Source: Draconibacterium mangrovi (GTDB taxonomy: Bacteria; Bacteroidota; Bacteroidia; Bacteroidales; Prolixibacteraceae). Taken from it: a stretch of DNA of 64,000 nt. The first letter of the stretch is position 1. Each line of letters begins with the position of its first letter. A model generated the notes under the pieces. It saw only the letters and a program-made list of their open reading frames with translations. It was not told where the DNA came from and did not search any database. Made by a program: the position numbers and the translations under genes. The DNA lies in NCBI RefSeq assembly GCF_010586825.1, contig NZ_JAAAGB010000005.1, positions 124,001-188,000 on the forward strand, given 5' to 3'. This document shows, in pieces, positions 16,700-24,881 of this stretch.

Positions 16700-17785
16700 A
16701 TGAACTTTTGGAAGAAAATAAATTTTAAAACGATTCTTTTCCATTCGCTGTTCTGGGTGGCGGTATGGTTTTTCTTTTTCTATTTTTTTAGCTACAATTC
16801 GGATAAAGTAGATTATGCGCTGTGGTTTTCGAGCGGATTATTGCCGCTTACCATTGCCGTTACCTACTTTGTTAATTACCGCCTTATTCCGCGGTATCTG
16901 CTGGCTAAACGTTACTGGAAGTTTGCGCTGTACAGTTTTTATACTTTTGTTTACATTTCCTATGTCATCTCGTTACTTATTTATACCTGCCTGATTTTGG
17001 TGCTTAAATTTAACCTGGATGAGATGCCGCCAATGAGCAAAAATTTCTTCTTTGTTTTGCTGCTGGTTATTATTGTTGTTGGCGTAATTAGTTTTGTAAG
17101 TATTCTGAATCAGAGTTTTAAAACCGCTACGGCAAACAAGGAGTTACAGAACAAAATACTTGAAACGCAGCTTCAGTTAAAGGAGCAGGAGTTGCATTAT
17201 TTAAAACGCCAGATTCATCCGCATTTTCTGTTTAATACTTTAAATACGATTTATGGTTTTGCCCTAAAGCAGTCGAAACAAACGCCCAATATTATTCTGA
17301 AACTCTCGAATTTGCTCGATTATATATTGTACCAGGTAAATAAACCGCTGGTAAGTTTGAAAGAAGAAGTACTGCATATTCAGGAGTACATCGAGTTGGA
17401 AAAAGTACGTTTTCAGGATACGCTGAAAGTGGATTTCAAATCGACAGAAGTGGATGAGGAAATTCAGGTGGCGCCGATGTTGTTGATTCCGTTTGTTGAA
17501 AATGCCTTTAAACATGGTAACTTAGTGGATGGATTTTTGAGAATAGAAATCGAGGTGCGGGTAGACAATGACTGCCTGGAATTTGAAATTGGAAATTCGT
17601 TTATTGATGAGGGTAACGAGCACAAAAATGGCGGGCTGGGACTTCTGAATATTCGAAAACGTCTGGATTTGAATTATCCGAACAATTATGAACTGGCGCA
17701 CGCAGTAAAAGACAACTGGCACAGTGCAAAACTTGTAATTTGTGACCTGACAAAAACTGAACAATCCAAGCGGAAAAATGACTAA
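16700..17785 (+). CDS. LytS/YehU-type sensor histidine kinase
   Basis: This 361-residue membrane kinase has four N-terminal membrane helices (~11-30, 42-60, 75-105, 115-138) and a short coiled coil (~140-170). The His_kinase segment QIHPHFLFNTLNTIYG has the predicted phospho-acceptor His175. The ATP-binding part shows LLIPFVENAFKHG (N box) and GGLGLLNIRKRL. No extracytoplasmic sensor domain is present, so the signal is probably sensed in the membrane. It overlaps the next gene by 8 bp and forms a LytS/LytTR two-component pair with it. Confidence 0.92.
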   Translation: MNFWKKINFKTILFHSLFWVAVWFFFFYFFSYNSDKVDYALWFSSGLLPLTIAVTYFVNYRLIPRYLLAKRYWKFALYSFYTFVYISYVISLLIYTCLILVLKFNLDEMPPMSKNFFFVLLLVIIVVGVISFVSILNQSFKTATANKELQNKILETQLQLKEQELHYLKRQIHPHFLFNTLNTIYGFALKQSKQTPNIILKLSNLLDYILYQVNKPLVSLKEEVLHIQEYIELEKVRFQDTLKVDFKSTEVDEEIQVAPMLLIPFVENAFKHGNLVDGFLRIEIEVRVDNDCLEFEIGNSFIDEGNEHKNGGLGLLNIRKRLDLNYPNNYELAHAVKDNWHSAKLVICDLTKTEQSKRKND

Positions 17786-18491
17786 AAAGATACGCTGCAT
17801 AATAGTTGATGACGAGCCCATGGCGCGCGAAATTCTGGAAAGTCACCTCCGGAAGATCGAAACCGTAAAAATTGTTGCGTTGTGTAAAAATGCTGTCGAG
17901 GCTTTTAATGTGATCAGCAGCCAAGCGGTTGATCTGGTTTTTCTGGATATAAATATGCCGGAAATTTCGGGCCTGTCGTTTGCCAGGTCGATTAACAATG
18001 CGGTGAAAGTAATTTTCACCACGGCTTATCGCGAGTATGCGGTTGATGGTTTTGATTTGCAGGCCGTTGATTATTTACTGAAACCCATCTCGTTTGGCCG
18101 CTTAATGCAAAGTATTAATAAATACCTGAGCGAAAATCAGCAGGTAGATTTTGAAGAACCGGCGCGAATTCAGCCCGAAAAAAGCGAGTCGATTTTTGTG
18201 CGCTCCGACCGCAAAATGATAAAAATAAATTTCCCGGAGATCCTTTACATTGAAAGTCTGGCCGATTACATAAAGATCCATTTGGTTGATAAAACCATTG
18301 TTACCCGCGAAACCATTTCGAGTATTGAAGCCAAATTGCCGCAACAGGATTTTCTGCGCGTGCACCGCTCCTTTATTGTGGCTGTGAATGCGATTGATTC
18401 GTTTACTGCCGAAATCATTGAAATTGGCAAAAAGCAAATTCCTGTAAGTCGCAGTTATAAGGATTCGGTGCTAAAAAAACTTCAATCTTAA
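17778..18491 (+). CDS. LytTR-family response regulator
   Basis: This 237-residue protein has a receiver domain (residues 5-~120) with Asp11/Asp12, the phospho-acceptor Asp57 in LVFLDINMP, and Lys in YLLKPI. The C-terminal LytTR DNA-binding domain (~135-235) includes FVRSDRKMIKINFPEILYIESLADYIKIH and FLRVHRSFIVAVNAID. It is translationally coupled to the kinase gene by an 8-bp overlap. The TetR/ABC operon begins 80 bp downstream, but that operon has its own operator. Confidence 0.93.
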   Translation: MTKKIRCIIVDDEPMAREILESHLRKIETVKIVALCKNAVEAFNVISSQAVDLVFLDINMPEISGLSFARSINNAVKVIFTTAYREYAVDGFDLQAVDYLLKPISFGRLMQSINKYLSENQQVDFEEPARIQPEKSESIFVRSDRKMIKINFPEILYIESLADYIKIHLVDKTIVTRETISSIEAKLPQQDFLRVHRSFIVAVNAIDSFTAEIIEIGKKQIPVSRSYKDSVLKKLQS

Positions 18492-18518
18492 ATTCAACTT
18501 ATCTTTTTATTTGATAAA

Positions 18519-18568
18519 TGTGACCATGTAGTCATATTTATTTCTATATTTGTGACCAGGTAGTCATA
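18519..18568 (+). promoter_or_regulatory. Double operator with overlapping promoter, TetR/ABC operon
   Basis: Two 18-bp direct copies, TGTGACCATGTAGTCATA (18519-18536) and TGTGACCAGGTAGTCATA (18551-18568), differ at one base and are spaced 32 bp start to start (about three helical turns). Each contains the palindrome TGAC-N6-GTCA. A Bacteroidota -7 box TATATTTG (18545-18552) runs into the second copy, which ends 3 bp before the ATG of the TetR gene. This is the expected layout of an autorepressed TetR operon. Confidence 0.85.
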
Positions 18569-18571
18569 ATT

Positions 18572-19231
18572 ATGCCAAAAGAAACATTCATAAAACTGAA
18601 GAAAGAAAAGAAAAAGCAGATCACAGACGCTTTTTTAAGGGAGTTTGCGGTGAAGACCTACGACGAATCTTCCATTTCGATGGTAGTAAAACAGTTGGGA
18701 ATTGCCAAAGGCAGCGTTTACCAGTATTTTAACGATAAACTCGATTTGTTTATGTACCTGGTAAACGAATCGGTGGCCGTTAAATCAAAGTACACAGAAT
18801 CGGTGACGCGCGAAGATTACCCCGATTTTTGGGCTTTCTTTTCTGCTTTGTACGAACACGGATTTCGCTTTGATGATGAAAATCCGCTGCACAGTCATTT
18901 TTTGCATAACCTGACACAAAATCTCAATTCGCCTTCCATAAAACATTTGTACAACGAGTTGCTGTCGCAGGTTGTGACAGGTTTTGAAAAGATGGTTGAA
19001 TATGAGGTGGAAAAGGGCTTGTTTCGTTCTGATATTCCGGTAAAAACACAGGGTTTCTTTTTGTATAAGCTGGGCATCAGTATTCAGGAGCAACTGGAAG
19101 TCAGCGGCGTAATCAATCCCAGGGAAAGCATAGAAAAAAAACAACCGGTGTATTTTGGTAAAAAGAACGATTTAATGCAGGTAGTTGCTGACTATATAAA
19201 ACTGGCCAAACCGGCTTTTGATAAAAACTAA
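18572..19231 (+). CDS. TetR-family repressor
   Basis: This 219-residue protein has an N-terminal TetR helix-turn-helix (residues ~12-60: KKKQITDAFLREFAVKTYDESSISMVVKQLGIAKGSVYQYF, read in two parts around the recognition helix GIAKGSVYQYF). The remaining helical part is the ligand-binding and dimerisation domain. The ABC transporter genes follow at once. With the double operator in front of its own gene, it probably represses the whole exporter operon until an inducer, perhaps a transported compound, binds. No specific ligand can be predicted. Confidence 0.9.
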   Translation: MPKETFIKLKKEKKKQITDAFLREFAVKTYDESSISMVVKQLGIAKGSVYQYFNDKLDLFMYLVNESVAVKSKYTESVTREDYPDFWAFFSALYEHGFRFDDENPLHSHFLHNLTQNLNSPSIKHLYNELLSQVVTGFEKMVEYEVEKGLFRSDIPVKTQGFFLYKLGISIQEQLEVSGVINPRESIEKKQPVYFGKKNDLMQVVADYIKLAKPAFDKN

Positions 19232-19235
19232 ACGA

Positions 19236-20090
19236 ATGATACAGGTTGAAAATTTGGTGTTTCAATACCCCGGAAACGATGGGCCAACATTAAAAGGCCT
19301 TGACTTTTCCATTGCAAAAGGTGAGATATTTGGTTTTCTCGGGCCTTCAGGAGCCGGGAAAAGTACGGCACAAAAGGTGTTGTATAAAATTCTGGAAGGC
19401 TACAAGGGACAGGTAAATATTGATGGGAAAAACCTTTCGGAGTGGAATAATTCGTATTTCGAGCGTATAGGTGTTGGTTTTGAGTTACCCAATCATTACC
19501 TGAAATTAAGCGGGAAAGAAAACCTGGAGTTGTTTGCGGCTTTCTACACAAACGGGAAAAAACATAACAGTACAGAGCTGTTTGAAATGGTAGACCTTGC
19601 AGATGCCATGGATAAGCCGGTTGAAACCTATTCGAAAGGAATGAAAATGCGCCTGAATTTTATCCGTGCCATTCAGCACGATCCCGATATTTTGTTTTTC
19701 GATGAGCCAACCTCCGGCCTCGATCCGGTAAATGCGCACAAAATAAAACAGCACATCCTAAATCTGAAGAACCAGGGGAAAACCATTTTTGTAACCACGC
19801 ACAGCATGGAAACTGCCGATGGTATTTGCGACCGTGTATCGTTTATTGTAGATGGGAAACTGGTGCTGACCGACACGCCCCGTAACCTGAAAAGCAGTTA
19901 TGGTAAAGAGGCTGTTAAAGTTGATTTGAAAAACGGGCAGTCGGAGGAGTTTCCATTGAAAGATCTTGGTGCAAATCCGCAATTTCTGGAATTTTTAAAA
20001 CAGGATGAGGTGAAACGCATTCATACGCTGGAGGCAACTTTGGAAGAGGTTTTTATTCGTGTAACCGGAAAATCGCTTGGTGATGAATAG
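19236..20090 (+). CDS. ABC transporter ATP-binding protein
   Basis: This ATPase has about 284 residues from ATG 19236, 4 bp after the TetR stop. Visible motifs are Walker A GPSGAGKST (36-44), a signature-like YSKGMKMRL (a divergent form common in export ABC proteins), Walker B ILFFDEPTSGLDP and the switch His in TTHSM. It energises the two membrane proteins encoded next, so the complex is probably an exporter of drugs, lipids or peptides. The gene overlaps the first permease gene by 8 bp. Confidence 0.93.
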   Translation: MIQVENLVFQYPGNDGPTLKGLDFSIAKGEIFGFLGPSGAGKSTAQKVLYKILEGYKGQVNIDGKNLSEWNNSYFERIGVGFELPNHYLKLSGKENLELFAAFYTNGKKHNSTELFEMVDLADAMDKPVETYSKGMKMRLNFIRAIQHDPDILFFDEPTSGLDPVNAHKIKQHILNLKNQGKTIFVTTHSMETADGICDRVSFIVDGKLVLTDTPRNLKSSYGKEAVKVDLKNGQSEEFPLKDLGANPQFLEFLKQDEVKRIHTLEATLEEVFIRVTGKSLGDE

Positions 20091-20781
20091 ATTTGGCTCG
20101 CAACTACAATGGCAGTTTGTTTTGCTGCAAAAGAACAGCATAATAATGATCAGTTTTGTGGTAACACTCATGTATGGACTCGTGCTGTATTTTCTGCGCG
20201 ATATTGGCAGTTTGGATAAACTGCTGGTCGCACTTGTTCTGAATGACCCTTCGGTAATTGGTTACTTTTTTATTGCACTGGCCATTTATATCGAGATGAA
20301 ACACCAGATTTTGCAAGCCATATTTGTAACACCGTTTAATCTGCATCATCTGTTTTTGTCGAAAGTTATTTCAGTCTCGTTAATTGGAATGGTGTGTTCA
20401 TTGGGACTGGCATTTTCCGTAAAAGGATTTGACTTTAATATTGCCTGGTATGCCGTCGGTTCACTTTCAATTTGTATTCTATCCTCGCTGTTGGGATTAT
20501 ACATGCTGACTTTCTCCAACGAGTTTTTAAAATTTGCCATGACTTCCATCCCTGTTTTCCTGGCATTTGTAAACCTGCCACTTCTCCAATATCTCGGTGT
20601 TTTTGAAATGGGAGTAGTGAAATACATTTTCCCCATACAGGGAAGTCTCGATCTCATTGATTATTCGGTAAGCGGCACAGCAATTAATTTTGGTTTTGCA
20701 ATAGCATCGATTGTGGTGTTTATTCCGCTTTTTTACTGGCTTGCATATCGCCGATTTTTAAGAAAAATTGTTCACCAATAA
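20083..20781 (+). CDS. ABC transporter membrane protein 1
   Basis: This permease of about 232 residues has six predicted membrane helices. The chosen start is ATG 20083 (MNRFGSQLQWQF), which overlaps the ATPase stop in the usual ATGA manner. A TTG two codons upstream is less likely. Hydrophilic loops are short and there is no binding-protein gene, which fits an ABC-2-like exporter. The sequence is divergent and shows no substrate signature. It pairs with the second permease to form the channel. Confidence 0.85.
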   Translation: MNRFGSQLQWQFVLLQKNSIIMISFVVTLMYGLVLYFLRDIGSLDKLLVALVLNDPSVIGYFFIALAIYIEMKHQILQAIFVTPFNLHHLFLSKVISVSLIGMVCSLGLAFSVKGFDFNIAWYAVGSLSICILSSLLGLYMLTFSNEFLKFAMTSIPVFLAFVNLPLLQYLGVFEMGVVKYIFPIQGSLDLIDYSVSGTAINFGFAIASIVVFIPLFYWLAYRRFLRKIVHQ

Positions 20782-20791
20782 AACACCGGAA

Positions 20792-21502
20792 ATGAAGAAG
20801 ATTTTTAAACTGGCTTTTACTGATTTTAAGTTGATCTTTCGCGATCCGTCACTGAGATCATTTTTGGTGTTGCCCGTAATTTTGTTTGCGCTAATTATAT
20901 GGGCAGTGCCTCCGTTGATTGAAAAATATGCGATTCTGGCTCCCTACCTTTCATTGTTTTTAGTGGTTGGTGTTATTGAAGACACTCAGATGTTTAGCTT
21001 TATCAGTAGCATGGTGCTTATTGATGAGAAAGAGTCGGATGTGGCAAAAGTTTATGGAGTTGTTCCGCTAAACAAGATGGAATATGTGCTTTCGCGTTTT
21101 TTGATACCGTATTTGTTTACAGTTGTTTTAAACCTGGTTTTATTGTCGGTGCAAACTATTTGCGAGGTATCGGTGTTGGCGATACTGCTTATTTCGTTTC
21201 TGGCGGCGTTGGTGGTGCCGGTTTATGCATTGGCCATCAATTCGATGGTACAAAACCGCATGCAGGGAATGGTGTATATAAAAGCGTTTAATATGCTGGT
21301 GTTGATTCCGGTAGCAGCGTTTTTTGTTCCCGAAAAATTTGTGCATCTGTTTGGTGTTTTTCCAACGCACTGGGTATTTCAGGCAATCGATAAAGCTACA
21401 CAAAACCTGTCGATAGGTTTATTTACCGTTATTGGTTTTGTATTCTTCCTTTCTTTATTGTGGTGGGTTAGCCGCACTTTTGTTCGGAAACATTTTGTGT
21501 AG
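20792..21502 (+). CDS. ABC transporter membrane protein 2
   Basis: This second permease has about 236 residues from ATG 20792 (MKKIFKLAFTDFKLIFRDPSLR). The N-terminal FKLIFRDPSLRSFLVLPV pattern is typical of ABC-2 exporter subunits. About six membrane segments follow. It is the last gene of the TetR-ATPase-permease-permease operon, with a 10-bp gap to the permease before it. It is convergent with the Nudix regulator gene, and no clear hairpin lies between the two. Confidence 0.85.
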   Translation: MKKIFKLAFTDFKLIFRDPSLRSFLVLPVILFALIIWAVPPLIEKYAILAPYLSLFLVVGVIEDTQMFSFISSMVLIDEKESDVAKVYGVVPLNKMEYVLSRFLIPYLFTVVLNLVLLSVQTICEVSVLAILLISFLAALVVPVYALAINSMVQNRMQGMVYIKAFNMLVLIPVAAFFVPEKFVHLFGVFPTHWVFQAIDKATQNLSIGLFTVIGFVFFLSLLWWVSRTFVRKHFV

Positions 21503-21511
21503 ATATAATGT

Positions 21512-22264
21512 CTACCAAATGCCACTCAAACCATCCTCAAGTGCTTGTTTGTAGCTCTCACGGTTGAATTCGTAAAGAAACGGTGCTTTATGGGCTCCGC
21601 CTGTTTTCCGTTCATTAAGTTTATTCAGGATTTTATACGATAAAATCTTTCGTTGAAAATTTCTACGGTCGAGTTCGCGCCCCAAAATCGTTTCATAAAG
21701 TTTTTGTAGTTGCGGCATGGTAAACTTCCGGGGCAGCAATTTTAGTCCAATTGGTTGCTGATTCAGCTGTATGCGCAAGGTTGTCAGTGCTTTGTCGATA
21801 ATATCCCTGTGATCAATAAACATCTCAACATCGGCAAACGGGCTTATCCATTCACAGGATTCAGAAAGTGCATCGGGCTTAGGATCGACTTTCGAGAATT
21901 CAACCAGCGCATAAAATCCAACAGAAATAAAACGCTTTTTGAAAAATTCAAGCACCTCAGGAGGTTCGTTTTTTAAGAATTCGGGATTGGGTTTTTGAGG
22001 TTTATCCCTGTCTGGTTGGCTAAAAACATTAAATTGTTTAAGAAAAATATTATTGAGTCCGGTTCGCTCTTTTAAGGTCCGTTCAGCTGCCTGCTCCAGT
22101 GTTTCATCGTGTTTTAAAAAACCTCCGGGCAAACTGTATTCCTTTGTGCTCTTCAACCGAAGCATTAATACTTTTAATTCATTGTCGTGAAAACCAAATA
22201 TTACACAATCCAAAGAGATATGATCGAGTACCTCAGAAACGTTAAGATGAAAATTGTTAGCCAA
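21512..22264 (-). CDS. Nudix-domain transcription regulator (copy 1)
   Basis: This 250-residue protein has a Nudix domain (~15-150) and a C-terminal winged helix (~165-250: RKFTMPQLQKLYETILGRELDRRNFQRKILSY, ERKTGGAHKAPFLY). The Nudix box at 48-70 is degenerate: RTLKER replaces the catalytic REUxEE, so hydrolysis is unlikely. This is the arrangement of NrtR-like and AraR-like regulators, in which the Nudix fold senses a nucleotide or sugar. In Bacteroides such a protein controls arabinose use. It lies beside the rhamnose genes and has a close paralogue at 62095-62847 beside the fucose and GH3 genes. Probably a sugar-responsive regulator. Confidence 0.88.
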   Translation of the reverse strand: MANNFHLNVSEVLDHISLDCVIFGFHDNELKVLMLRLKSTKEYSLPGGFLKHDETLEQAAERTLKERTGLNNIFLKQFNVFSQPDRDKPQKPNPEFLKNEPPEVLEFFKKRFISVGFYALVEFSKVDPKPDALSESCEWISPFADVEMFIDHRDIIDKALTTLRIQLNQQPIGLKLLPRKFTMPQLQKLYETILGRELDRRNFQRKILSYKILNKLNERKTGGAHKAPFLYEFNRESYKQALEDGLSGIW

Positions 22265-22415
22265 TGTCTGAATATTTTAGAAACTACAAAATAACCGATT
22301 TTTTTTGAATCTCAATTCTTTGAGTGAACTTAGTTCTGTTTGCAAGGATGAGCAATGATATTTACGGATTTTTAAAGAAATACCAACATTAAATTTTGAA
22401 ACGTTTTTTAAATCA

Positions 22416-23288
22416 TTAATTCATGCGTTTGCGAAATTCCGAAGGGTTCATGCCAACTTTCTTTTTAAAGATTAAACTGAAATAATGAATGGTTTGAAAG
22501 CCAAGCTCAAGGCTGATCTCTTTAATGCTTTTATCGGTAGAAATCAGCAGTTCTTTGGCACGTATTATACGCAATTGTAAATGATATTGGCCGGGCGAAA
22601 CACCAGTGTATTTTTTAAACATTTTCCGGAAATACGAATAGCCAACATTGTGCCGACGTGCGAGCTCTTCCAAATCGAATTCCTGAGCCGCATTTTGACG
22701 CATTAAAAAACGCACCTCTTCAATTACTTTGGAGATTTGTTTTCCGGAGAATCCTTTTCGTTTTTCGAATGAAATAATGTACCCCAGCAGTTTTACAACC
22801 ATTCCTGAAGCAATTTGCTGGTAGCCGGGTTGCTCTTTCTCAACCAGATCAAATATTTTTAAATACGAGTCGATAATTTCTTCACGAATGCCACACTGGA
22901 TAACCGGTTGCTGCGACGAAAACGTTGGGTGTTTAAGAAGCTGGTTGGCAATGTGTCCGTTAAAACCAACATAGTTTTCCAACCATCCTGTTTTTTTTAT
23001 CGGGCGGTACCGGTGCCATTCATTGGGAAAAATTATAATTAAACTCCCCGGTTTTACCTGAAATTTTCCCGTTGAATTCTCAAATATTCCTGTGCCTTCA
23101 GTTATATAATTCAGCTGAAATTCATGAAGAACCCGTCCGTTTTTCCATTCAAAATAATATTCCGACGGATGATCTTTTGTTGGGTATTGGGTATCGGCTT
23201 TTATCCGGGCATATCCGGCCACCTTTAAATATAAACCCCAGTCTATATCTTCTTCACTTGTTGTTAGATATTTAAAATACTCGTTCAT
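22416..23288 (-). CDS. AraC-family activator, probable rhamnose regulator
   Basis: This 290-residue protein has an N-terminal cupin-like effector domain (~40-150: LNYITEGTGIFENSTGKFQVKPGSLIIIFPNEWHRY). The AraC DNA-binding domain spans ~190-290 (EFDLEELARRHNVGYSYFRKMFKKYTGVSPGQYHL, then GMNPSEFRKRM). It is transcribed divergently from rhaT across 133 bp that contain a good rhaT promoter. By position and family (RhaR/RhaS-like) it is the likely rhamnose-responsive activator of rhaT-rhaM-rhaA. The effector is inferred from context only. Confidence 0.88.
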   Translation of the reverse strand: MNEYFKYLTTSEEDIDWGLYLKVAGYARIKADTQYPTKDHPSEYYFEWKNGRVLHEFQLNYITEGTGIFENSTGKFQVKPGSLIIIFPNEWHRYRPIKKTGWLENYVGFNGHIANQLLKHPTFSSQQPVIQCGIREEIIDSYLKIFDLVEKEQPGYQQIASGMVVKLLGYIISFEKRKGFSGKQISKVIEEVRFLMRQNAAQEFDLEELARRHNVGYSYFRKMFKKYTGVSPGQYHLQLRIIRAKELLISTDKSIKEISLELGFQTIHYFSLIFKKKVGMNPSEFRKRMN

Positions 23289-23331
23289 TGAAATTGTGCC
23301 AAAAAATATAAATTATTTGCCACTTTCTGTA

Positions 23332-23362
23332 TTGATGAGCTAAAAAAAGCATAATATTTTTG
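23332..23362 (+). promoter_or_regulatory. rhaT operon promoter
   Basis: TTG at 23332-23334, a 20-bp spacer and TATTTTTG at 23355-23362 match the Bacteroidota -33/-7 consensus. It lies 59 bp upstream of the rhaT ATG, in the gap shared with the divergent AraC gene. Confidence 0.65.
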
Positions 23363-23421
23363 ACCAGACTTTAAAAGATAGAACTTATAACTTTTTTGAA
23401 ACCAATTAAAAATTAATCAAA

Positions 23422-24549
23422 ATGCAGGCTTTACTTGGAATTATTTTTCATTCGCTTGGGGGTATGGCATCCGGAAGTTGGTACATGCCTTATAACTGGG
23501 TGAATAAATGGCGTTGGGAAATCTACTGGATAACAGGAGGAATATTCTCATGGCTAATTATGCCTTACCTGGCTGTTGTTTTAACGATCCCCGACTGGCA
23601 GGGAATATTACAATCAGCCGAAGGAAGCGTTATCCGCAATACTTATATAATGGGTTTGCTATGGGGCGTTGGCGGACTAACTTATGGTTTGGCAATTCGT
23701 TACCTGGGCATGTCGCTGGGTAATTCTGTTTTGTTAGGTATCACTTCAGTGGTAGGATCGCTCGGATTACCGATTTTACGTAATATTCCGGGTGTTGCCG
23801 ATTTACTTCCCGATGGACTTTCTTTTTCTGATCTTTTTAGTTCTACTGGTGGACGAATTGTGTTACTGGGTATTGTTATTCTGGTAGTTGGGATTATCCT
23901 GAGCGGACGAGCCGGAATTATCAAAGACCGCGATCTGGCGGGTAATAAGGAAGGTGTTAACGAGGAGTTTAAACTGGCAAAAGGACTTATAATAGCTGTT
24001 ATTTCGGGTGTTTTGAGTGCGTTTTTTAGTTTCGGTATCGATACCGGAAAAGAAATGGCTGAAGTGGCCCGGACGATGGCGGTGGAACAGAGCTATTCTT
24101 TTGTAACAGAAAATGGCAGCGGATTTAAATACCTCTTCGAAAACAACATCATATTTTTTGTGATTTTGTGGGGAGGGTTAACAACCAACTTTTTGTGGTC
24201 GCTTGCGCTGATCTTGAAAAATAAAACAGGCAGCGATTTTGTCAACAAAAAAACGCCATTATTGCGTAACTATCTTTTCTGTGCACTTGCAGGAACCACC
24301 TGGTTTCTTCAGTTCTTTTTTTACGGAATGGGGGAAACCAAAATCGGCAACGGCGCCAGCTCCTGGACGCTCCACATGGCAACTATCATTCTGACTGCCA
24401 ATTTATGGGGATTTTACCGGAAAGAGTGGCGAAGTGTTTCACGGAAGGCTTTCAATATGATTCTTATCGGAATCGGAACCATTCTTTTATCGGTTATCGT
24501 AATAGGAATAGCCAAATGGTTATATCCTGAATTAAATGCCCTGGGATAA
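23422..24549 (+). CDS. rhaT: L-rhamnose/H+ symporter
   Basis: This 375-residue inner-membrane protein has about ten hydrophobic segments. Recognisable RhaT features are the N-terminal HSLGGMASGSWYMPYNWVNKWRWEIYW, the LLWGVGGLTYGLAIRYLGMSLGNSVLLG region and a C-terminal FFYGMGETKIG. It is slightly longer than the E. coli protein (344 residues). It imports L-rhamnose with protons. Its stop overlaps the rhaM start (TAATG), so the two are translationally coupled and head the rhamnose operon. Confidence 0.94.
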   Translation: MQALLGIIFHSLGGMASGSWYMPYNWVNKWRWEIYWITGGIFSWLIMPYLAVVLTIPDWQGILQSAEGSVIRNTYIMGLLWGVGGLTYGLAIRYLGMSLGNSVLLGITSVVGSLGLPILRNIPGVADLLPDGLSFSDLFSSTGGRIVLLGIVILVVGIILSGRAGIIKDRDLAGNKEGVNEEFKLAKGLIIAVISGVLSAFFSFGIDTGKEMAEVARTMAVEQSYSFVTENGSGFKYLFENNIIFFVILWGGLTTNFLWSLALILKNKTGSDFVNKKTPLLRNYLFCALAGTTWFLQFFFYGMGETKIGNGASSWTLHMATIILTANLWGFYRKEWRSVSRKAFNMILIGIGTILLSVIVIGIAKWLYPELNALG

Positions 24550-24863
24550 TGGAACGACTGGCTTTTAAAATGTACCTCAACGAGGGGCAAAAGGAGGAAT
24601 ATAAAAAACGACACGCTGAAATTTGGCCTGAGCTGAAACAATTGCTAAAAGAGGCCGGAATAAGCGAATACTCCATTTTTTTGGATGACGAAACAAACAC
24701 CTTGTTTGCGTTTCAGAAGGTAATTGGCGACAGTGGTTCGCAGGATTTGGAGCAAACAGAAATTGTACAAAAGTGGTGGGCTTATATGAAAGATATCATG
24801 AAATCAAATCCGGATAATTCGCCTGTTTCGATTCCGCTTGAGGAAGTATTTTTTATGGAATAA
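24549..24863 (+). CDS. rhaM: L-rhamnose mutarotase
   Basis: This 104-residue dimeric alpha-beta barrel protein interconverts alpha and beta L-rhamnopyranose. His22 in EEYKKRHAEIWPEL matches the catalytic His22 of E. coli RhaM in number and context. The QKWWAYMKDIM stretch carries the conserved paired tryptophan/tyrosine. Full length. It lies between rhaT and rhaA and overlaps rhaT by one base, so it is part of the same transcript. Confidence 0.95.
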   Translation: MERLAFKMYLNEGQKEEYKKRHAEIWPELKQLLKEAGISEYSIFLDDETNTLFAFQKVIGDSGSQDLEQTEIVQKWWAYMKDIMKSNPDNSPVSIPLEEVFFME

Positions 24864-24881
24864 AACGATTAAGTAAATTAT

